A stretch of 64,000 nt of DNA from Acetivibrio clariflavus DSM 19732 (GTDB lineage: Bacteria > Bacillota > Clostridia > Acetivibrionales > Acetivibrionaceae): positions 3,348,118-3,412,117 of the forward strand of contig NC_016627.1 in NCBI RefSeq assembly GCF_000237085.1, read 5' to 3'. Shown piece after piece: positions 53,801 to 62,265 of the stretch. Position 1 is the stretch's first letter. Each line of letters starts with the position of its first letter. The translations under genes and the position numbers were made by a program. The notes under the pieces are model-generated. The model was not told the DNA's origin. It did not search any database and saw only the letters and a list, made by a program, of their open reading frames with translations.

Positions 53801-54516
53801 GGAAGGTTTTCTTTTGTTATCTTTTTATTCTTCTTTAACCCTTCAAAAACTTCATCCTTTTTTTCGGATATATAATACTGGTACATCCATCCAATAACTT
53901 CCACTTGTTCTTTAAAATCTTCCTCGGATATATCCTCCACCAAACGCCTTATGACAGACCCTTCGGCAAGAAGGTTTGAAGGCAGCAAAATTTCACTATA
54001 ATCCTCAATCTTCTCAAACAATCCGGGAAAAATTTTATTCAAGGCATTGCATTGCTTTATCAGAAGGTATCTGTAAAGTGACTCGGTATCATTTTCATCC
54101 TGCAATTTATAAACCAGTTCCCGGTCCAAATCCAGGTCAATATTTAATGCTTCTTTAATAATGTCCGGTTCCTTTTTGCCCGGTTCAACCGATGACAGGA
54201 TTCTCACCCCTGTGGGAAGGTAATTGTTAACCTCCATGAAACGCAGAGCAATAAATCTGTTAAACCAGGTATATGCCACTTCCTCTATTACATTGTTATA
54301 TCCTTTTTCCTCTATCCTGGACACTAAACTTTTTCTTTGCTCAATCTCTTTCTTGCTAAGACTTCTGTCTCCTATTATTGCAGTATCGGATGTGGCAAAC
54401 CCAGGAAGCTTAATTTCCTTTTCGGTTATTCCCAATTCATAAGCCTTTTGCTTTATATCTTCAATTAGCTTCTTCCTTGCCCATACAGCAAATTTTTTTA
54501 TCACTACTTTATCCAT
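50881..54516 (-). CDS. pglX: BREX-1 adenine-specific DNA methyltransferase PglX (complete, second copy)
   Basis: 1211 residues, the usual PglX size. The SAM-binding motif I is DPAVGSGHILVYAFDLLY at about 312-329. The catalytic motif IV is NPPYLGRRG at 497-505, the N6-adenine type (N-P-P-Y). The 240-310 region (TPDWIVKYMLENSLGRLW) is PglX-typical, and target recognition should lie in 550-900. The C-terminal 175 residues closely resemble the second copy at 63444-64000, at about 80% identity by eye. In BREX-1, PglX methylates a 5-6-base asymmetric motif and is needed to tell host from phage DNA. The ATG follows AAGGAGAATGAAAC. The gene is separated from pglZ-brxL by about 3 kb of unrelated and decayed genes. 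Confidence 0.95.
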   Translation of the reverse strand: MDKVVIKKFAVWARKKLIEDIKQKAYELGITEKEIKLPGFATSDTAIIGDRSLSKKEIEQRKSLVSRIEEKGYNNVIEEVAYTWFNRFIALRFMEVNNYLPTGVRILSSVEPGKKEPDIIKEALNIDLDLDRELVYKLQDENDTESLYRYLLIKQCNALNKIFPGLFEKIEDYSEILLPSNLLAEGSVIRRLVEDISEEDFKEQVEVIGWMYQYYISEKKDEVFEGLKKNKKITKENLPAATQLFTPDWIVKYMLENSLGRLWLEGHPDEELKSKWKYYLEEAEQEPEVQKQLEEIWAKSKNIRPEDIKVLDPAVGSGHILVYAFDLLYDIYRNAGYSERDIPKLILENNLYGLDIDDRAVQLAYFAVMMKARSKSRRIFKEKVKVNICAIQESNGFPKEAIDYLVNTGETEIEKRLLREDVEYLINVFHDAKEYGSLLEVKPVDFDAIESRLEEIKKGEVQDLVEYQYRNIILEKIPPLVKQARIMSQKYDAVCTNPPYLGRRGMNSKLAKFVEDSYTTGRNDLFAVFIKICLNYSKNYVSMITQHSWMFLSGFEELRKEILNLTVIKNMLHLGTRTFEEIGGEVVQSVSFTISKIKVRGYNGLYIRLCDYMSSEEKRRNLFNRNNYYTVNSDEFFKIEGAPIAYWASPKVKNIFSDSIKLGDIAYPRKGNSTSDNDRFLRLWFEVDIDKVNFNAKKIIKEETIVRRWFPYNKGGGYRKWYGNNYYLIDWKNDAEEIRKIPTAVIANYHYFMKPGLTWSTVSTGKFSIRIFGYGFIFDNGGCCLFTDEEDRLYYLALLNSNIFDYLLGLLNPTVNYQSGEIAKFPVVFAKSEDAGNRINSLAEDNIQIARIDWDSFETSWDFKRHPLLAHKGDSSTVQQAFNNWAAFAEEQFNRLKANEEELNRIFIEIYGLQDELSPEVEDRDITVRKAERVRDIKSFISYAVGCMFGRYSIDAEGLIYASGEFKDKWKNEDGKWKVRRIVKDDEGKVIEDLWVDAAFIPDMDNIIPVTDDEYFEDDIVKRFIEFLKVTFGEETLEENLDYIADTVGKKADETSRQAIRRYFLREFYKDHVQVYQKRPIYWLFDSGKENGFKALIYMHRYDEFTVARVRTDYLHKLQKSYEAEIKRLDIIIDSDASQREKAGARKKKEKILKQMEECRLYDQVIAHAANQRIEIDLDAGIKVNYARFQGIEIPRGNDRKALKTDLLAKI

Positions 54517-54701
54517 GTTTCATTCTCCTTAAAATTCTCTATGTTGATTTACCCGGTTTGTTACGTTCAATTGGATTAGAAATATTCAAAATTAATTCCT
54601 TCTGTCATAACTGTATCCTTATTTTGAATAATCAAAAAAACTGTTTATTCCGCAGCTATTATTATAACCTTTTCAATCGCTAAAATCTCAGTTATTCTTT
54701 A

Positions 54702-55457
54702 TTAGTAATTATCTCTGACGTATTGAGCCCATTGCTTGTATATCTCTTCTTCAGACACACCGAATATTTCTTCATAGGCTGAAGGCTTCTTTATCAAGTC
54801 CATAACTTTATTCATACCGTAATTTTTATCCAGAAACTCAATGTATGTGTAAGAAAAGGGATAAAGCCCTTTATTGCCAAATTTTATGGGATTGCTTATT
54901 TTTGTATCCTTTATATCCGGCACATCTCCCAATGGATAATTAGGTTTTGCATTACCTGACAGGTAACCTGCCAATCCTTCATTTAAGAATTTAGGTGTCT
55001 TTTTATTTATCTGATAAACTACCGTATGGACATATTCATGCACAACTGCCTGAACTATACTGTCATAATCATGCGCAGGTCCCGGATTTAGCGGTGAAAC
55101 GATAATGACCTTATCTTTTACATTATCTCCGATATACCATTTGGGGCCAATAATTCTACATATATTACCGTACTTTTTTGTCTGAAAGGTTTTCTGGTCG
55201 GGATAAATATATATTTTAGTTTTCTCAGTTCGGCTAAAATTCATGTCAGAATTAATTTTTTTGTATGCCTCCTCCAATAACTCTGCCATGTCCTGTGCTG
55301 CTTTTTCATCTTGCTTTTCATAATATAAAACAAAGGCATCGGTCTCCATAGATACCATTTTACTCGTTTTTAAATTGAATGTAGGCAGAAAATTAATTAT
55401 TGCCAAAAACACAAGTGCAGTGATAATGATCGATAAAATTTTTATTCTTTTCCTCAT
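54702..55457 (-). CDS. Membrane-anchored metallopeptidase (peptidase MA family)
   Basis: About 251 residues. An N-terminal hydrophobic anchor (IKILSIIITALVFLAIINFL) is followed by an extracellular domain with the gluzincin zinc motif HEYVHTVVYQI (about 148-158) and a downstream glutamate in LNEGLAGYLSG (third metal ligand). YIYPDQKTFQTKKYG is typical of PF13485-like enzymes. It would act on peptides or proteins outside the cell. GGGAGGAAATTT lies ahead of the ATG at 55457; the longer frame from 55493 has no site. The gene sits between the orphan pglX and a DUF1848 gene. Confidence 0.82.
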   Translation of the reverse strand: MRKRIKILSIIITALVFLAIINFLPTFNLKTSKMVSMETDAFVLYYEKQDEKAAQDMAELLEEAYKKINSDMNFSRTEKTKIYIYPDQKTFQTKKYGNICRIIGPKWYIGDNVKDKVIIVSPLNPGPAHDYDSIVQAVVHEYVHTVVYQINKKTPKFLNEGLAGYLSGNAKPNYPLGDVPDIKDTKISNPIKFGNKGLYPFSYTYIEFLDKNYGMNKVMDLIKKPSAYEEIFGVSEEEIYKQWAQYVRDNY

Positions 55458-55568
55458 AAATTTCCTCCCATCTTTTGGGCAAAAATCAAACACTTTACAC
55501 TACAATTACCTTCATAAAACTTAAGACTATATTATCCATGCTTTTTCTTTTAATCAAAACCACTTCAA

Positions 55569-56405
55569 TTAATTTGCATAGCAATAAAGGCATCCGTGCC
55601 CGCAGCTTTGTCCGCTGTATCCACCGATATCCCTTGACCGGGTGCAGCCGCATTCTTTCCTCTGTCCCGCATCTTTTGCACGGGAAGCTCTTTTACCGAA
55701 TAATGCTTCAAGATAAGCTCCGTCTATGCAATGGCTCTTTTTTACTCCATGGACTCCTTCAATAACAGGACTGCTGCATGTATAAATGGTAATCCCGTAT
55801 TTATCGGCAATCTCAACTAGTCGACTTACAACCTCAATTTGTTTGTGTTGTGAAGGTGGAGAATAATCAAAATTGGCTCTTTTAAGTCTTTGTTCTACTT
55901 TTTTATATAAGCAGAGAAAGCTTATCGTACAGCGATTTACTCCAAAAGAAGAAATGTCTCTGCACAAAGCATCAAACATTCTAAGTCTTGCTTTTACAAA
56001 GTCATCAGGCGTAGGTTCCTTTTCTCCTTTGAGACTTAAAATTATGGGGTCAAATCTCCAGTTGATTTGCTGCGGTGAATACCTCAAAGCCAACTGTTCC
56101 ATTTGCCTTACCGCCTCATTGGTGTCAATGACCTTTGGCTCCAAATACCTGGAATATCCCGTGATGGTAAACTGAAAGTACAGATTATACAATGACAAAT
56201 ACTTTGGGTCTTTAAGCACATTGGCAAAGGACTTAGACCACAGGCAAATAGAATGCACCTTATCACAAGACAAGTTCACCATGTATGTAGAATTATTGTA
56301 AGGATTTCTCACCACTGCATATTTATTTTTAAGACATTCCTGGAGCCAGTCATAATAAAAGGCAGGAATATCCGTTCTTCTGCTGCAGCTAATTATCTCA
56401 AGCAC
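55569..56405 (-). CDS. DUF1848 protein (radical-SAM-like iron-sulfur protein)
   Basis: 278 residues. The start ISCSRRTDIPAFYYDWLQ is the DUF1848 hallmark. Further family blocks are SICLWSKSFANVL, YFQFTITGYSRYLEPKV and QINWRFDPIILS. The C-terminal Cys cluster, GYSGQSCGHGCLYCYAN, places four Cys like an Fe-S cluster site. Members resemble spore photoproduct lyase/radical-SAM enzymes in fold, but the function is unknown. A GTG start has GGAGG 13 bases upstream, a slightly long gap. It is upstream of the peptidase gene; no link to BREX is known. Confidence 0.85.
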   Translation of the reverse strand: MLEIISCSRRTDIPAFYYDWLQECLKNKYAVVRNPYNNSTYMVNLSCDKVHSICLWSKSFANVLKDPKYLSLYNLYFQFTITGYSRYLEPKVIDTNEAVRQMEQLALRYSPQQINWRFDPIILSLKGEKEPTPDDFVKARLRMFDALCRDISSFGVNRCTISFLCLYKKVEQRLKRANFDYSPPSQHKQIEVVSRLVEIADKYGITIYTCSSPVIEGVHGVKKSHCIDGAYLEALFGKRASRAKDAGQRKECGCTRSRDIGGYSGQSCGHGCLYCYAN

Positions 56406-56556
56406 TGATTTTTTAATTCCTCCATAAACTAATATCTTGAAGTATTATCGTATTGGACATTTATGTTAAATATCACATAAATGTCAATTTATTTTGATTA
56501 TATATTACCTTTTACTTACTAATCAACCTCCCTGCACCATTTAAAACGTTTTCAAA

Positions 56557-56588
56557 ATAAAAAAAAGAAAGAATTTTGGTCTCTTTCC
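56557..56588 (-). terminator. Weak rho-independent terminator
   Basis: GAAAGA (56567-56572) pairs with TCTTTC (56582-56587). On the minus strand the short stem is followed by eight T, just past the broken small gene ending at 56634. Confidence 0.5.
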
Positions 56589-56633
56589 CTAATGGTTATG
56601 CAGCAATATTACTTGCAATGCCTGGATTCAACT

Positions 56634-56834
56634 TTAGCCCTTATAACACTCTGAAATCAATCTCACTGCTTCCTCAATCTCATTTTCGTTTTTAACAATA
56701 AATCGATGCTACTCAAATCCACCATTATATATATTTCCAAGATTAATAAGTTTAAGAGTTTCAGAGTAAACATTCTTACCATCTGTCCTAATATCTACTA
56801 TAATTTTATTATGTAATGGACGTAAAGTTAACAT
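56634..56834 (-). pseudogene. Small gene interrupted by an in-frame TAG
   Basis: An ATG at 56834, overlapping the end of the upstream 83-codon gene, opens a frame reading MLTLRPLHNKIIVDIRTDGK and so on to GGFE. A TAG at 56709-56711 interrupts it. The same frame then continues as HRFIVKNENEIEEAVRLISE to a TAA at 56634-56636. Replacing TAG by TGG would restore a 66-residue protein with a W-H-R-F-I-V junction. The 5' overlap with the previous stop suggests translational coupling. The family is unknown, and it may be one half of a small two-gene module. Confidence 0.55.
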
Positions 56835-57060
56835 ACAATAATTCTGACTCTTTCTCCCAATTAAATATGGTTTTTTGAAATCTTATGCTAGTCTCTTTCA
56901 TATTCTTAACATAACCTTCTTTGTTGCAAGAATATTTTGAAATTTCGATAACTAATTTTATCAGCAGGTCTTGTAATTCACGACTACAATTCTTAAATAT
57001 TTTGGAAAACTCTGAAGATTCGGATATCTCTTCTAGAAGACATTCTTTTGTTATTGTCAT
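56809..57060 (-). CDS. Small hypothetical helical protein
   Basis: 83 residues, mostly helical and acidic to basic in blocks. Features are MTITKECLLEEISESSEFSKIFKNCS, RELQDLLIKLVIEISKYSCNKEGYVKN and a C-terminal FNWEKESELLYVNFTSIT. No membrane segment or catalytic motif is seen. GGAGG lies eight bases before the ATG at 57060, preferred over the upstream GTG. Its end overlaps the start of the broken gene at 56834 by about 26 bases, so they look like a coupled pair (for example a toxin-antitoxin or regulator pair). This is inference only. It sits in the decayed stretch between brxL and the orphan pglX. Confidence 0.5.
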   Translation of the reverse strand: MTITKECLLEEISESSEFSKIFKNCSRELQDLLIKLVIEISKYSCNKEGYVKNMKETSIRFQKTIFNWEKESELLYVNFTSIT

Positions 57061-57608
57061 TCCCAACACCTCCAACTAAGTTTATGTACATTTCTCTAAA
57101 TTCAAATTATCATTAATTCATCTACCATAATTTTAACAATTACTCTCTTACTGCTTTACAAATCTAGATAATTCATATGTTTATTTTGATATTTTAGATT
57201 TATTTTAAATATCGTAGTTCTAATAAAAATGTTTACTCAAATTTTATCTAACGGACTTATAATCCAGATTTTTATACTTCCTTCTCACAATATCAAAATC
57301 CATACAAGTAACTATGTAAATATAAAAGCATACTCTCTCAATTTATTCAGACAATTGCTGACAGTAAAAGAGAATATGCTAAACATATGCACAAACTTAT
57401 GTTATACATTGATAAGCTAGATACATAGAATTAAGCTTTCTTAATTTATATCAACCTTTTACAAATCCGATGTGAAATAAGAGCAGCATACTTTCAAAAA
57501 GCTTCTCCGCTAATAACTTCAACATTTCCATGTAGTCGTTCATGTTCCATACAATATAAAATCCACTTATTTCAACGGTTCTTTGTACACTTATAATAAT
57601 TATTCATG
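57061..57608. other. Decayed spacer between small gene and brxL
   Basis: About 550 bases with no intact gene. It contains the broken frame at 57446-57550 (listed separately) and AT-rich filler from about 57100 to 57420. The brxL stop codon is at its right edge. Confidence 0.5.
57446..57550 (-). pseudogene. Remnant of a small gene with an in-frame TGA
   Basis: Just downstream of brxL a frame opens as N-K-W-I-L-Y-C then M at 57550, reads EHERLHGNVEVISGEAF, meets TGA (57494-57496) and continues KYAALISHRICKRLI to a TAA at 57446. TGA for TGG would restore E-A-F-W-K-Y. There is no good start codon or ribosome binding site upstream, so the 5' end is also missing. The family is unknown. Confidence 0.4.
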
Positions 57609-59639
57609 TTACTCTACGCCCAAGGCCTTAAATACCGCATCCTCCGGACTCTGATAGAATGAAATTTGAAACTTTGCAAATAGTTCAGGAGGAACCGTCG
57701 GAATATCTACTGCAGAACTCATTGGAATCAACACTTTTTTGGCACCCGAATCAAAACACACCTGCAGTACATTTGCCAATTCCTCAACTTTGGTAATGGT
57801 ACCGCCTATGCTAAGTGAACCTAATACAACCAACTGACTCTGTGGCGGCTTGCCCAGCGCTCCTGAACATAAAGCCACAAAAGCTGCCAGTGCAAGTTCT
57901 GAAGTCATTCCTACCCCGTTTATATCCTGTACATGCATTAAATAGTCCTTCGTGGTAATACTTATACTTCCGCTTATATTTTTACTATTAGCTCTAAAGT
58001 ATCTGAAAGCAGTTTCTATACTTTCTTTTGCTTCCCTGTCAGAACCAAGGCCTGTTTTTTCAAATTTACCGTTGCCCGATATTACCTGGGTTTCAATCTT
58101 ATAAGTTCCTATTATGCCGGATTTCCCTCGGGCAACTGTATACAGATGTCCGGGTTTTCCCATACCTTCAGGGATTATTTTGCCACCACCCTGTTCGGGA
58201 ACCGAAACAAATTCTTCTGCCATTGTTTCATTATCAATATAGGAAAAATGGACATCATAAAACTCCATACCGCCAATCTTTTTTAGCTGTTCCTTCACAC
58301 GTCTTCTTCCTATCAAAGCATAACGCAGTATCTCTTCAATATCATCCTTTGTAAATTCACCGTTGGGATATATGAGTTTTACAAGCCCTGAGACAGTTTT
58401 TCTCACCGCAATAACGTCCCTTTGGTTAAGGTTGTTACCCAGTAGGAAATATTTATCCAAGGCATCGGAGAAAGAACGCTTTCTCATCTCCCTCATAAAC
58501 TCAGATATATAATCAGTAATAAAGCCGTATTCGTCCGTAAAAAACTCTGGACGCATTTTCGGTATCTCCCAACCGGGAACATAGTAATGCATTCTGTCAA
58601 AAAACGCACTGTCATTTGCCATAGCTTCAGGGAAGGGCTCAAAAAGATGGGATGTTTTAAGCAGTACATCAACACTTTGGTTAATGTTACCTACAAACAC
58701 CATGGAGGCAGAGGCATTTTTTTCTTCCTTTCCTCGAGCGAAGGAACCTGAAGCCATGTAGTCCTTCATTATCTGAATTCCGTCTTTATCCTTGAACGTA
58801 ATCCCTGCAACCTCGTCAAAAGCTACACAGTCCCAAAGCCCGACAAGACCTATTTGCCTTGAAGCCATATTGTAAAACAAATTGGCTACAGTTGTCTGTC
58901 CTCCTGATACCAGAATGCTGTTCGGGGAAATTTCCTTATACACATGGGATTTACCGGTGCCTCTGGGTCCTAATTCACACAGGTTGTAATTGTTCTCCAC
59001 AAGCGGTATCATCCTGGCTAATAGATGCCACTTTACCGGGTTTTCCAACCTGGTAGGTTCCATTCCTATTGACCGCAAAAGCACATCTATCCATTCATCC
59101 TTAGTAAAATTTTTTCTTCCGTTAAAAATCTCTTCCATATCAAGGTTGGGCATCTGTATAGGTGTCAAATTGCTTATATTGAAAGGGCTTGTCCCTTTAG
59201 CTTCTTCGTCGTAGTAATAATCCATTTTTATAATACACCATATGCCACCACAGAGGAGCTTTTCATATTGCTTTACATAAGTAGGGGATATAGCTACCCC
59301 TTTAATACCCAAATTTGAAAACTCTGCCTCATATACGTCCTTCTTTTCATTGAGCTTTACACCAACCTTGTCAATAACGGTATATTTTCCTATTTCCCTT
59401 ATCTTAGATTTAACTTTCTCTGCTTCATCGGGGCGCACAAAATTATCGGCTAAAATTCTCTTTACCGTTTCAACACCTTCCCGGATTCCTTCTTCATCAT
59501 CAGTGGCACAATACATACCCAAAAGATATTCCAGGACATATACCGGCACATTGGCCCCCTCTTTTATTTTTTTTGTAAGATCTTTTCTTACAACCCTGCC
59601 TGCAAAATATTGATTCAGCTTTTTGCTTAATTCATCCAT
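57609..59639 (-). CDS. brxL: BREX system Lon-like AAA+ protein BrxL
   Basis: 676 residues. Helical N-terminal part (1-200), then AAA+: Walker A GPRGTGKSHV at 224-233, Walker B-like WDCVAFDEVAGI near 269-280, and GNINQSVDVLLK (sensor region). The C-terminal 170 residues are Lon-protease-like: ATxxGxxG-type GKPGHLYTVARGKSGIIG, then GVGMTSELALAAFVALCSGA at about 575-594, and SIGGTITKVEELANVLQVCFDSGAKKVLIP. In BREX-1, BrxL is needed for phage restriction and forms DNA-binding ring assemblies. The catalytic GPSAG of Lon reads GMTSE, so protease function is doubtful. It lies 12 bases after pglZ, in one transcript. Confidence 0.95.
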   Translation of the reverse strand: MDELSKKLNQYFAGRVVRKDLTKKIKEGANVPVYVLEYLLGMYCATDDEEGIREGVETVKRILADNFVRPDEAEKVKSKIREIGKYTVIDKVGVKLNEKKDVYEAEFSNLGIKGVAISPTYVKQYEKLLCGGIWCIIKMDYYYDEEAKGTSPFNISNLTPIQMPNLDMEEIFNGRKNFTKDEWIDVLLRSIGMEPTRLENPVKWHLLARMIPLVENNYNLCELGPRGTGKSHVYKEISPNSILVSGGQTTVANLFYNMASRQIGLVGLWDCVAFDEVAGITFKDKDGIQIMKDYMASGSFARGKEEKNASASMVFVGNINQSVDVLLKTSHLFEPFPEAMANDSAFFDRMHYYVPGWEIPKMRPEFFTDEYGFITDYISEFMREMRKRSFSDALDKYFLLGNNLNQRDVIAVRKTVSGLVKLIYPNGEFTKDDIEEILRYALIGRRRVKEQLKKIGGMEFYDVHFSYIDNETMAEEFVSVPEQGGGKIIPEGMGKPGHLYTVARGKSGIIGTYKIETQVISGNGKFEKTGLGSDREAKESIETAFRYFRANSKNISGSISITTKDYLMHVQDINGVGMTSELALAAFVALCSGALGKPPQSQLVVLGSLSIGGTITKVEELANVLQVCFDSGAKKVLIPMSSAVDIPTVPPELFAKFQISFYQSPEDAVFKALGVE

Positions 59640-59651
59640 TATCTCAACCCC

Positions 59652-62210
59652 TTAGAATCCGAAATCATCGCTTATGGCTATATCGATAATAAAAGGTATC
59701 CGCTCGTATATCTTTTCTACTGTTTCTTCCTCATCTTCCATAACAAGATAGTATTTCTTGGTCTTGTCATACTTTCTGTTCTTCAATACAAACTTTTCTC
59801 TGAAACTCCTGTCTTCATAATTTTCGGATTTACTATCGGCAATAATTATATTTTCGTTGGATATCCGGTTGTTATCCTCATCCACAAAATATACTTTAAG
59901 CCTTAGCGGAATACGCTTATCCTCAATTTTCTCAGTCTGGAAAAACTCCAAATAAGAAATGGTATTGGTGATTTTCCTGGTTATGCTGGTGAGTTTAACA
60001 TCGACCTTTCTCAATTCATTTTTACGATCCTTGCTTCTGTCATTCTTAAACTTGATAACAGGAATAAGAATTTCCTGCAAGGATGTACCGCCATGCACAT
60101 AATTGGCCCCTGCGCCTTGCACTTTAAACCTGTTTATGCCCCTAGGAGATATATATTTGAGGTTTGAGCCGGGTTCAAGCAAATACTCCATTCCAAAAGT
60201 CATAGTACCTTCCAGTTTCAAAGGCTTGGTGCTCAATACAAACCTTCTGTTTTCATATGCATCTTCAATGGAACCTTTGGTTATTTTATCGCTTTCCGTC
60301 AAATTCCCACGCTTATAAATAAAGCCGTGGTCAGAAGTAACAACAATGTTTGTAGCACTAACATTATTAACCAGATCATTTATCAACGCCATTAATTCTT
60401 TATAGGCTTCCTCCACTGCATCAAAAACTTCCCTTTCGGTTTTATCATTGTCGCCTCTGGCATCAACGGTATTGTGGTATATGTAAATCAATTCTTTTCC
60501 GCTAAAAAATTTTCGCATTTCATCCCTCTTCATATCGACAATATCGGTAAACTGTACAGCTAATGATTCCTTACTGTAATTATTCAGTATTTTGTTCCGG
60601 TTTCCCGTACCCTTTGAATCTATGTCGTCCACGTATACTTTAAATTCTTCGTCTATTGAAATGGATTTGTGGGGAAGAAGGGATGCCATTCCAATTGAAG
60701 TATTGGAGGGTATACTTCCCTGCATATATAAAATCTCCGTTGAACCCTTTCTCTCCCTGTTGAGCAAGTCACAAAACTCCTTCGCAGCCTCAAAACGAAG
60801 TCCGTCGGAAATAATGACAAAAACCCTCTCACCACGGTTGTTGAAAGGCTTTATATAAGTGCTGTAAAAATCCTTCTGCATTATCATACCTGGGATTTTC
60901 CAGTCTTCCTTTAAAGTTTCGAGACTGTCAGCCCATTTTATGGAAAGTGTATTGAGATAACCGTTGACATATACATTTTCAACTTTATCCTTTAATTCCA
61001 TCAGAAGTTCCTTGTTACTCAAGCGATCAAAGGATACATAAAACTTTCTGTAAGCAGTATCTATTTTATAATACTCCTTCGAATACTTTTCCATGAACTC
61101 CAACGGAGAATACTGTTTTATTTCACTGCCTGTCCTTTTCCAAAAGTCAAACAGGTCAATGGCCCAGTAAATACACTCATATTCGTATTTATATAAATTA
61201 TACCAATGTTTTGTCCTTCTTTCCTGAATAATATCCCTATATTTTTCAAATTCCCCAATATCAGCGACCAGTTGCTCCTTAAGCTTTTTTACAATCGTCT
61301 CATCAAAAACTTTGAAAGTGTCACATCGTATATAATCTTCCACTTCCCAGTTTTTAATGTATTCACTTAATTTTAGCTTCTCTTCAATATTGTTTGCCAA
61401 TCTGTCATAGCTTTCCGAGTAAAGGGAGTGGTTCATAAAATTGCTCAAGAACACCACGCAGTCAGCCTTTTTGGAAGAAATGTATTTCCTCCAGTTTTCA
61501 GGTATATCACCGCTTAAGGAATATGAAACATTGGTAACCAGCAATAATATGGCCAATTTCTCAAGATCCGGTTCATGATCGGTATATCCGTAATACTTGT
61601 CTGCAAGTTTCCACAGTACGTCCGTCCTTCCGAACTTCTCTATAGCTTCCAGATACTTGTTGCTCTTAAAGTCCTCTTCCATCAAAAGAACTCTCAAGAC
61701 TTCGTCAAAATCCGGATAAGGCAGCCGGCACAATGCTGACAGTACAGCCACATCAATTATTTCTTCGGTGTAATTCTCTATTTCATAACTTTTGAAAATT
61801 TTATACCTGTCTTTGTTGTTGAAGAATTTTATATACTTTCTGAAGGTGCTCTTTAAGCTATCCTCTGAGACATTCAAATCCCTCATGATAACAGTTGCCT
61901 TATCGGTGGAAAATTCCATACTGTATTTTAGCACATCCAGCAAATAGTTTTCCCTTGAGCTTGGCTTCCCAAAAGGTGCATAAATAAGGTAATTGGATTG
62001 GGTATCTGCTTTTTCCAATTGGTATTTAACAAAAAAAATATTATTGTCACTCAATGTAAGTATTTTGGCATTTTCAAGTTCCAGGGAATCAATATCTTCT
62101 TTGAACTCTCCGTCATCATCATACCAAAAAACAATATGACGTTTTTTCCCGTCAGTTAATTCTTTATTAAAAGCATCTTCAAGCAATGTTTTTATCTGTT
62201 TTAAATCCAT
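59652..62210 (-). CDS. pglZ: BREX system alkaline-phosphatase-like protein PglZ
   Basis: About 852 residues. The N-terminal part (1-450) is helical and PglZ-specific, with FWYDDDGEFKED near 30. The alkaline-phosphatase-type core follows: metal site RVFVIISDGLRFEAAKEF at about 463-480, IYHNTVDARGDNDKTE at about 580, and TNIVVTSDHGFIYKRG at 622-636. A beta-rich C-terminus completes the family. PglZ is one of the two universal BREX proteins and has metal-dependent nuclease-like activity in some systems. AAAGGTG lies eight bases before the ATG at 62210; the ORF is open one codon further. It is between the AlbA_2 gene (gap 56) and brxL. Confidence 0.95.
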   Translation of the reverse strand: MDLKQIKTLLEDAFNKELTDGKKRHIVFWYDDDGEFKEDIDSLELENAKILTLSDNNIFFVKYQLEKADTQSNYLIYAPFGKPSSRENYLLDVLKYSMEFSTDKATVIMRDLNVSEDSLKSTFRKYIKFFNNKDRYKIFKSYEIENYTEEIIDVAVLSALCRLPYPDFDEVLRVLLMEEDFKSNKYLEAIEKFGRTDVLWKLADKYYGYTDHEPDLEKLAILLLVTNVSYSLSGDIPENWRKYISSKKADCVVFLSNFMNHSLYSESYDRLANNIEEKLKLSEYIKNWEVEDYIRCDTFKVFDETIVKKLKEQLVADIGEFEKYRDIIQERRTKHWYNLYKYEYECIYWAIDLFDFWKRTGSEIKQYSPLEFMEKYSKEYYKIDTAYRKFYVSFDRLSNKELLMELKDKVENVYVNGYLNTLSIKWADSLETLKEDWKIPGMIMQKDFYSTYIKPFNNRGERVFVIISDGLRFEAAKEFCDLLNRERKGSTEILYMQGSIPSNTSIGMASLLPHKSISIDEEFKVYVDDIDSKGTGNRNKILNNYSKESLAVQFTDIVDMKRDEMRKFFSGKELIYIYHNTVDARGDNDKTEREVFDAVEEAYKELMALINDLVNNVSATNIVVTSDHGFIYKRGNLTESDKITKGSIEDAYENRRFVLSTKPLKLEGTMTFGMEYLLEPGSNLKYISPRGINRFKVQGAGANYVHGGTSLQEILIPVIKFKNDRSKDRKNELRKVDVKLTSITRKITNTISYLEFFQTEKIEDKRIPLRLKVYFVDEDNNRISNENIIIADSKSENYEDRSFREKFVLKNRKYDKTKKYYLVMEDEEETVEKIYERIPFIIDIAISDDFGF

Positions 62211-62265
62211 CAAATATCACCTTTTTAACAGTTTTGCACACTATAAATTTTATATATAAACCTAT

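Noticed and set aside
55569-56405. DUF1848 gene as a BREX component
   Set aside because: The family is widespread outside defence loci and nothing ties it to BREX apart from proximity.
57229-57420. A 63-codon plus-strand open frame in the spacer left of brxL
   Set aside because: It has no ribosome binding site, is strongly AT-rich with hydrophobic, low-information translation, and lies opposite decayed minus-strand sequence.
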